Source of the DNA: Alloacidobacterium dinghuense
GTDB lineage: Bacteria > Acidobacteriota > Terriglobia > Terriglobales > Acidobacteriaceae
NCBI RefSeq assembly: GCF_014274465.1
Contig: NZ_CP060394.1
Coordinates: 4,588,001 to 4,652,000 of the forward strand
Direction: 5' to 3'
Length of the DNA: 64,000 nt
The notes under the pieces are model-generated. The model ran no database searches. It was not told the DNA's origin and saw only the letters and a program-made list of their open reading frames with translations. The position numbers and the translations under genes are program-made. The first letter of the stretch is position 1. Every line of letters begins with the position of its first letter. Shown here piece by piece: positions 59,317-64,000 of this stretch.

Positions 59317-61464
59317 ATGTCTGATTCAAAAACGCTAAGGGCCGCAACCATCCTCACCACCCTCTTCGCCACCACCGCCCTGGCCCAGACCACCAAACCC
59401 CAGCCCTACAACGCCGTCCCTTGGGAAAACGTTCTCTACGGCGTTGCCTACTATAACGAATACATGCCCGCAGACCTGCAACCGGGCCGCCTCGACAAAG
59501 ACGTCGCCCTCATGAAGCAAGCCGGCATCTCCGTCGTCCGCATGGGCGAATCCACATGGAGCCTCTGGGAACCCGAAGACGGCCGCTTCGAATACGCCTG
59601 GATGGACCGCGTCGTCGACGCCATGACCAAAGCCGGGATCAAGGTCATCATGGGCACGCCCACCTACTCCATCCCTACCTGGCTCTACCATGAGCACCCC
59701 GAGGTCCTCGCCGAACAACTCGGCGGCGCCAAGCCTTTCTACGGCATGCGCCAGAACATGGACACCGACAGCCCTGTCTACCGCTTCTACTCTGAGCGCC
59801 TCATCCGCAACCTCGTCGAGCACTACAAGAACAACCCCAACGTCATCGGCTGGCAGATCGACAACGAAACCTCATCCTACGGTGCCGCTAACCGCGACGT
59901 CTTCATCGGCTTCGTCAACCACCTCAAGCAAAAGTTCGGAACCACTGACAACCTCAACAAAGCCTGGTTCCTCAACTACTGGGGCGAGGACGTCAACTCC
60001 TGGGAAGACATGCCCACCCGCGACAGCGCCTCCAGCACCAGCTACAAGCTCGAATGGTCCCGCTGGTCACAGATGCGCGTCACCAACTTCCTCGACTGGC
60101 AGGCAAAGCTCGTTCGCGAGAACCGCGGCCCGCACCAGTTCGTCACCACCGACTTCGGCGGCGGCATGAAAAGCGAGGTCAACGAGTTCGAAGTCGCCAA
60201 AGCCCTCGACATCCCTGCCATGAACAACTACCACGGCATGCAGGACCACATGGACGGCGAGTCCGAAGCCGAAGCAGGCGACTACACCCGCTCCCTAAAG
60301 CACAGCAATTACCTCATCACCGAAACCAACGCGCAGACCACCGACTGGACCTCCGCCTACCAGTACCCGCCCTACGACGGCCAGCTCCGCCTCGACGTCT
60401 ACACCCACCTCTCCAGTGGCGCCAATATGGTCGAGTACTGGCACTGGGCCTCCATTCACGCCGGTCAGGAGACCTACTGGAAAGGCGTCCTCTCCCACGA
60501 CCTCGAACCAAACCGCGCCTACGCTGAAGTCTCAAAGACCGCGCACGAACTCCAGAAGATCGGTCCGCACCTCGTCGACCTCAACATCAAGAACAAGGTC
60601 GCCATCCTCTGGAGCGTCGATTCGCTCAACGCCATCAGTTTCATGCCCTTCACCAGCAATGGCCCGCAGTGGGCCTTCGCGCCGCCCATCGTCGGATACG
60701 GCAACCTCGTCCACCAGATGCATCGCGCCCTCTACGATCTCAACATCGGCACCGACTTCGTCTTCCCCGAGAACCCCGACTTCTCGCAATACAAAGTCCT
60801 CATCGTCCCCGCGCTCTACATCTCCGACGACGCGCTGTTACAAAAAATCTCTGACTTCGTTAAAAACGGCGGCCACGTCCTTATGACCTTCAAGAGCGGA
60901 TTCGCCAACGAGAACTCAGCCGTCCGCTGGGTCCGCGCCCCCGGCCCCCTGCGGGAGGCCGCCGGCTTCAGCTATCAGGAATTCTCCAACCTGGAAAAAC
61001 CATTAGCCCTCAAAGACGACCCGTATCACGTAGGTGCCGACCAGAGCAAAGTCAGCTACTGGGCCGAATTCCTCATGCCCGAACACGCCAAAGCATTGGC
61101 CTACTATGACCACCCATTTTTCGGAAAGTGGCCCGCCATCACCGAAAACAACTACGGCAATGGCACGCTGACCTACGAAGGAACCTACTTATCCGACACC
61201 CTGCAAAAAGCCGTCGTCGAACAAGTCTTAAAAGAAGCGAACCTGACCGGTCCCGACCAGCAACTCCCCGCGCCAGTCCACGTAAAACACGGAGTCAATC
61301 GCGAAGGCAAACAACTCCACTACTACCTCAACTACTCAAGCAACGAGCAGACCTTCACCTACCCCTATAAAGCAGGAACCGAACTGCTCACAGGCAACGC
61401 GATCACTTCATCCGGTAAGATCACGTTGCAACCGTGGGATGTTGCCATCGTTGAGGAGAAGTGA
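59317..61464 (+). CDS. Secreted GH42 beta-galactosidase
   Basis: 715 residues from the ATG at 59317 (GAGGAC upstream). A signal peptide (AATILTTLFATTALAQT) shows export. The TIM barrel begins 'GVAYYNEYMPADL'; acid/base Glu184 is in 'WQIDNETSS', nucleophile Glu336 in 'LITETNAQT', and 'VEYWHWASIHAGQETYWKG' is family-typical. A trimerisation domain (about 440-640) and a C-terminal beta domain (LQPWDVAIVEEK) complete GH42. It should release galactose from plant galactans outside the cytoplasm. The unusually high GC at third positions suggests strong expression or transfer. Confidence 0.93.
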   Translation: MSDSKTLRAATILTTLFATTALAQTTKPQPYNAVPWENVLYGVAYYNEYMPADLQPGRLDKDVALMKQAGISVVRMGESTWSLWEPEDGRFEYAWMDRVVDAMTKAGIKVIMGTPTYSIPTWLYHEHPEVLAEQLGGAKPFYGMRQNMDTDSPVYRFYSERLIRNLVEHYKNNPNVIGWQIDNETSSYGAANRDVFIGFVNHLKQKFGTTDNLNKAWFLNYWGEDVNSWEDMPTRDSASSTSYKLEWSRWSQMRVTNFLDWQAKLVRENRGPHQFVTTDFGGGMKSEVNEFEVAKALDIPAMNNYHGMQDHMDGESEAEAGDYTRSLKHSNYLITETNAQTTDWTSAYQYPPYDGQLRLDVYTHLSSGANMVEYWHWASIHAGQETYWKGVLSHDLEPNRAYAEVSKTAHELQKIGPHLVDLNIKNKVAILWSVDSLNAISFMPFTSNGPQWAFAPPIVGYGNLVHQMHRALYDLNIGTDFVFPENPDFSQYKVLIVPALYISDDALLQKISDFVKNGGHVLMTFKSGFANENSAVRWVRAPGPLREAAGFSYQEFSNLEKPLALKDDPYHVGADQSKVSYWAEFLMPEHAKALAYYDHPFFGKWPAITENNYGNGTLTYEGTYLSDTLQKAVVEQVLKEANLTGPDQQLPAPVHVKHGVNREGKQLHYYLNYSSNEQTFTYPYKAGTELLTGNAITSSGKITLQPWDVAIVEEK

Positions 61465-61517
61465 AGAGAAAACCGAGGATTACTTTGGTCTGCCACCAAA
61501 ATCTAAAACGTGGGTGC

Positions 61518-61543
61518 CCCAGGTCTCGCTTTTGAGACCTGGG
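61518..61543 (+). repeat. Left REP hairpin
   Basis: CCCAGGTCTC and GAGACCTGGG with loop GCTTTT; preceded by GGGTGC. 15 bp before the RAYT ATG. Confidence 0.85.
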
Positions 61544-61558
61544 ATATAGGCTGAGGGC

Positions 61559-62110
61559 ATGCCACGAAACCTGGTCCGGTACCACCAATCAGGCGACCTG
61601 CATTTCATCACCTTCAGTTGTTACGGAAGAAGGCCCTATCTCAATACCGCAGAGGCTCGTGATCGTTTCGAGAAATCACTAGAGGCGATGCGACTCCGCT
61701 ACGACTTCTGGATAACCGGATACGTGGTGATGCCGGAACACGTACACCTTCTCGTCGGCGAGCCTTCAGATATCTTGCTGAACAAGGCCCTGCAGGCACT
61801 AAAGCTGTCGGTTGTCGCAAAGCGAAGGGAACGGCCGTTCTGGCAGGCACGATATTACGACTTCAATGTTTACACGGAGAAAAAGCACGTCGAAAAACTC
61901 CGGTACATGCATCGCAACCCAGTAAAGCGAGGACTGGCAAGCAAGCCGTGGGATTGGCCGTGGTCCAGCTTCCGGCATTACCTAACCGGACATATAGGCA
62001 CTGTCGAAATCGAGTCCGAATGGACGGCAACACGCCGAGAACGTGCCACGCCGGAATCCCACGTCTCAAAAGCGAGACGTGGGGCACCCATGGTTTCCCA
62101 AGAACAGTGA
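61559..62110 (+). CDS. REP-associated tyrosine transposase (RAYT, IS200-like)
   Basis: 183 residues. The HUH motif is in 'VVMPEHVHLLVGEP' (H-V-H), the catalytic tyrosine in 'KLRYMHRNPVKRGLA', and the N-terminus 'GDLHFITFSCYGRRPYLN' is the family opening. RAYT enzymes nick single-stranded REP DNA and are thought to spread REP hairpins without being mobile themselves. The last 15 codons (HVSKARRGAPM) are translated from the right REP sequence itself. It is intact and presumably active. Confidence 0.93.
   Translation: MPRNLVRYHQSGDLHFITFSCYGRRPYLNTAEARDRFEKSLEAMRLRYDFWITGYVVMPEHVHLLVGEPSDILLNKALQALKLSVVAKRRERPFWQARYYDFNVYTEKKHVEKLRYMHRNPVKRGLASKPWDWPWSSFRHYLTGHIGTVEIESEWTATRRERATPESHVSKARRGAPMVSQEQ
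62058..62083 (-). repeat. Right REP hairpin (inverted)
   Basis: CCCACGTCTC and GAGACGTGGG with the complementary loop. Compared with the left copy, one stem base pair is exchanged on both arms, so pairing is kept. It overlaps the 3' end of the RAYT reading frame. Confidence 0.85.
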
Positions 62111-62120
62111 GATCTGGGCC

Positions 62121-62249
62121 ACCGCCAGCGAGCAGACCATCGCCTTCTCTTACTAAGAAAGCGCTGACCTGCTAACAGGAACCAAGATTAGCTCATCCGG
62201 CAAGATCACGCTGCAGCCATGGAATGTTGCTATCATCGGGGAGAAGTGA
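62121..62249 (+). pseudogene. 3' remnant of a second beta-galactosidase gene
   Basis: The frame ending in TGA at 62247-62249 reads SEQTIAFSY, stop (TAA, 62154-62156), then DLLTGTKISSSGKITLQPWN and VAIIGEK. This matches the end of the GH42 protein (NEQTFTYPY ... ELLTGNAITSSGKITLQPWD, VAIVEEK) with several changes. So it comes from a diverged paralogue, not from a recent copy. The rest of that gene is absent. Confidence 0.8.
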
Positions 62250-62300
62250 GACTTACTCTAAATACAACAATAATTGGAGACTCAAATCCTAAAGGAATCT

Positions 62301-63101
62301 ATGCCCCCAGATGAAGAAGTGGAGCAGACAAAAGAAGATTACTCCGAGTGGTCCAAAGGGGCCATATGGGCAGACCCAGGAATACACATTGCTGTTGTGA
62401 CTGCTGCAAATGACGTCGTGACAGCATTGCGCGCCCTATCGGCCAAAATAAAAGACGGTCTCCACGCGACCGCTGGCCAATCGGGAGAAGATCAAATGCA
62501 CATGTTCGATCACCATATCCACAAGGAAAAGGAGCTCACATCTATCCGAATAGAGTTATTCCATCTTTTAACTGCTATATCTTCGGAGGGATTGATCAAT
62601 CGCTTTTGCTACTTTGAACTACCCAATGAGGTATCCGAGACGCTCGAGAAACTTCAACCAACAGAAAAACTTTTGGTGGCAGCAACCTTTCTAGGCCAGT
62701 CAAATATAAAGTCTTCCCATGTCTATGGAAGCCTAAAGTATCTCGTAGGATGGAGAAACCTATACGCCCACGGGCACAATCCAGGCCGATCAGCAAGATC
62801 GCTACACAAGAACCACGCGGTTTTTCCCGATCCGGAAGAAATCTCGACACTAGAGGACGAGTTAAGTTCCCTGAGGAAAGCGGCAGGGTGTTACCGAAAT
62901 GTGACCGCTTGGCTCAAAGAAACCGGGACGAGCATGATGACCAAGATTAGCTCGTTCGACAATGAAGCGGCCCGAATCATCGAGATGATTGAGGGCTTCA
63001 GTGTGACTAGAAAATGGCTATCGCCAGATTCGAGAGGAGTGCGCTTTCAGTTTTTCGAGTTACATGTCGATCTTGAAAAACTAAGTAGGCTCGGGAATTA
63101 G
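62301..63101 (+). CDS. Unrecognised soluble protein with an RNLYAH (HEPN-like) motif
   Basis: 266 residues from the ATG at 62301 (AAAGGAA upstream; a TTG at 62274 is possible). Mostly helical, charged, no export signal. 'YLVGWRNLYAHGHNPG' carries R152-x4-H157, the spacing and style (RN-x-x-AH-G) of HEPN-type RNase or structural domains. Another cluster, 'QMHMFDHHIHKEKE', is His-rich. Lower GC than the beta-galactosidase and location among mobile DNA suggest transfer. I cannot name it; a toxin or phage-defence part is one possibility. Confidence 0.6.
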   Translation: MPPDEEVEQTKEDYSEWSKGAIWADPGIHIAVVTAANDVVTALRALSAKIKDGLHATAGQSGEDQMHMFDHHIHKEKELTSIRIELFHLLTAISSEGLINRFCYFELPNEVSETLEKLQPTEKLLVAATFLGQSNIKSSHVYGSLKYLVGWRNLYAHGHNPGRSARSLHKNHAVFPDPEEISTLEDELSSLRKAAGCYRNVTAWLKETGTSMMTKISSFDNEAARIIEMIEGFSVTRKWLSPDSRGVRFQFFELHVDLEKLSRLGN

Positions 63102-63188
63102 ATAGGGCGGGCGGGTGCCCCATTCAAGCCTTCTTTTTGTCAAGTTACACGACATCGTTTGCAGTTTGTCTCTGGACATTCTTTCCAG

Positions 63189-64000
63189 TTAGGGTCGAGG
63201 GTTTTGAGCTGGTATCCAACGCTCGACGATCGTCGAGCGTTGGATGGCGGGATCGAGTTCCCGGATCAGGGTGTTGCAGTAATAGACCTGGAGCCGCTGT
63301 TCGACAGGGAGGATCTGCACCCATTCACCGGCCAGAGCGCGACCGATGCGCCACTTGGTATCGGCGATCTCCAGCTTGCCTTGACAGTCGACCTTCAGTA
63401 CCCAGGCTCCCTCGGGGTACTGCCAGCGCGGCGGGTTGGGATCGTAGCGCCGCTCACTGGGGCGCCAGCGGCTGGCTGGAGTCTGCATGCCCAGGGCTTC
63501 GTGCGGACGCAGATGGTTGTGCTCCCAGCGATAGCGGTCCAGCCACTGCTGGGGCGCGTGGCCACGCAGTCCACGCCGGGTGAGCGCGCGTTCCAGCGCG
63601 CCGTGAAAGCGCTCCACCTTGCCTTGCGTCTGCGGATGCCCGATGCCGCTCCAGCAGAGGCGTATGCCCTGTTTGATCAGCCACAGCGCCAGTCCTGTCG
63701 TCGCCGCCTGTGGTCCGGCCCAACTCCACCAGGGCACGCCGTGATCCATCAGCATGGCCTCGGGCAGACCGCACTCTTGAAAGGCATGCTCCAGCCGCAC
63801 ACGGACCGGCTCGGCCTGGGTGCTGCCCACCGCCTCCAGCGCGATCACATAACGGCTGTGATCATCCAGGATGGAAAGCGGTCCGATCGGCTGGTGCCAC
63901 GACTTGGGACCCTTGAAATCCATCTGCCACAGCTCGTTGGGCGCGGCCCGCTCGAAGCGCCTGGGCGCGGGGCGATGCCGGTCCTCGGGGCGCACCAGTT
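63189..64000 (-). CDS. IS481/IS3-type DDE transposase (N-terminus outside window)
   Basis: At least 270 residues; the frame continues off the right edge, so the N-terminal HTH is not seen. The integrase core has 'PNELWQMDFKGPKSW' (first Asp), 'DDHSRYVIALEAV', 'MDHGVPWWSW' (second Asp) and 'HPQTQGKVERFHGALERAL' (Glu), plus 'RWEHNHLRPHEALGMQTPASRW'. This is the line of IS481-family elements. GC is clearly higher than in its neighbours, pointing to a recent arrival. The left end of the element is probably near 63150-63200. Confidence 0.9.
   Translation of the reverse strand, partial: LVRPEDRHRPAPRRFERAAPNELWQMDFKGPKSWHQPIGPLSILDDHSRYVIALEAVGSTQAEPVRVRLEHAFQECGLPEAMLMDHGVPWWSWAGPQAATTGLALWLIKQGIRLCWSGIGHPQTQGKVERFHGALERALTRRGLRGHAPQQWLDRYRWEHNHLRPHEALGMQTPASRWRPSERRYDPNPPRWQYPEGAWVLKVDCQGKLEIADTKWRIGRALAGEWVQILPVEQRLQVYYCNTLIRELDPAIQRSTIVERWIPAQNPRP
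63214..63245. repeat. 32-bp perfect palindrome inside the transposase 3' end
   Basis: ATCCAACGCTCGACGA is followed immediately by its reverse complement. It lies in the last codons of the transposase (IQRSTIVERW), about 25 bp from the stop. Confidence 0.9.

Larger units (their letters stand above)
61512..62090 (+). mobile_element. RAYT transposase unit flanked by inverted REP hairpins
   Basis: A Y1-type REP-associated transposase gene lies between two REP sequences in opposite orientation, both starting GGGTGCCCCA from the outside. It separates an intact beta-galactosidase from the 3' scar of a second one, so it inserted or rearranged between duplicates. Confidence 0.8.

Noticed and set aside
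1-64000. CRISPR array or cas genes
   Set aside because: No regularly spaced direct repeats or cas-like proteins were seen.

Overview
The window reads as a chromosomal segment of a Gram-negative, heterotrophic soil-type bacterium, most likely an acidobacterium (Terriglobales/Acidobacteriaceae-like). This is inferred from gene style: a TonB-dependent receptor with an N-terminal carboxypeptidase-regulatory-like domain, a Ser/Thr kinase fused to TPRs paired with an acidobacterial-type ECF sigma factor, a beta-propeller hybrid histidine kinase, small acidobacterial-style lysine-rich and TPR proteins, RAYT/REP elements, and moderately high GC. No rRNA or marker gene in the window proves it.

Layout. 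1-3.8 kb: end of a TPR-type gene, a LolD/MacB-type ATPase, a lone receiver protein, a PhzF-family enzyme, a 1-Cys peroxiredoxin and tRNA-Cys(GCA). 3.85-22.69 kb: an 18.8-kb genomic island in the 3' half of tRNA-Cys, bounded by a 48-bp direct repeat (one mismatch). It starts with a truncated tyrosine integrase. It carries broken genes, two 626-bp nearly identical inverted repeats (each with a serine-recombinase catalytic domain lacking its DNA-binding part) enclosing a TonB receptor, a YncE-like propeller and a PepSY-like protein. A signalling block follows: kinase-TPR, membrane-anchored repeat protein, ECF sigma factor and a 1231-residue membrane protein. 22.7-24.1 kb: an IS110 scar and little else.

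24.1-30.4 kb: an HxlR regulator divergent from a six-gene run (isochorismatase-like hydrolase, amidohydrolase, XapX protein, secreted VOC-like protein, alginate-export-type porin, DUF1275 membrane protein) closed by a strong terminator. 30.5-36.3 kb: minus-strand regulation (TPR protein, DtxR-type regulator, propeller histidine kinase, NarL-type regulator, small secreted protein). 36.9-46.9 kb: housekeeping: purF and purL overlapping by 4 bp, an ArsR/AHSA1/PhnB-like trio, and folD-coaE-degP-like-mmuM. 47-49.1 kb: a putative m4C methyltransferase overlapping an unrecognised gene (likely restriction partner), Trm112-like and a 42-aa membrane protein. 49.3-52.9 kb: HAD-UbiA, DprE1-like and DprE2-like genes, i.e. 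a decaprenylphosphoryl-arabinose-type pathway. 53-59 kb: PIG-L, FmdB, DsbA-like, HIT, sugar-binding lipoprotein, an R-rich receiver-like protein, mutM.

59.1-64 kb: REP-like repeats, a secreted GH42 beta-galactosidase, a RAYT transposase between inverted REP hairpins, the 3' scar of a second beta-galactosidase, an unknown protein with an RNLYAH (HEPN-like) motif, and an IS481-type transposase running off the edge.
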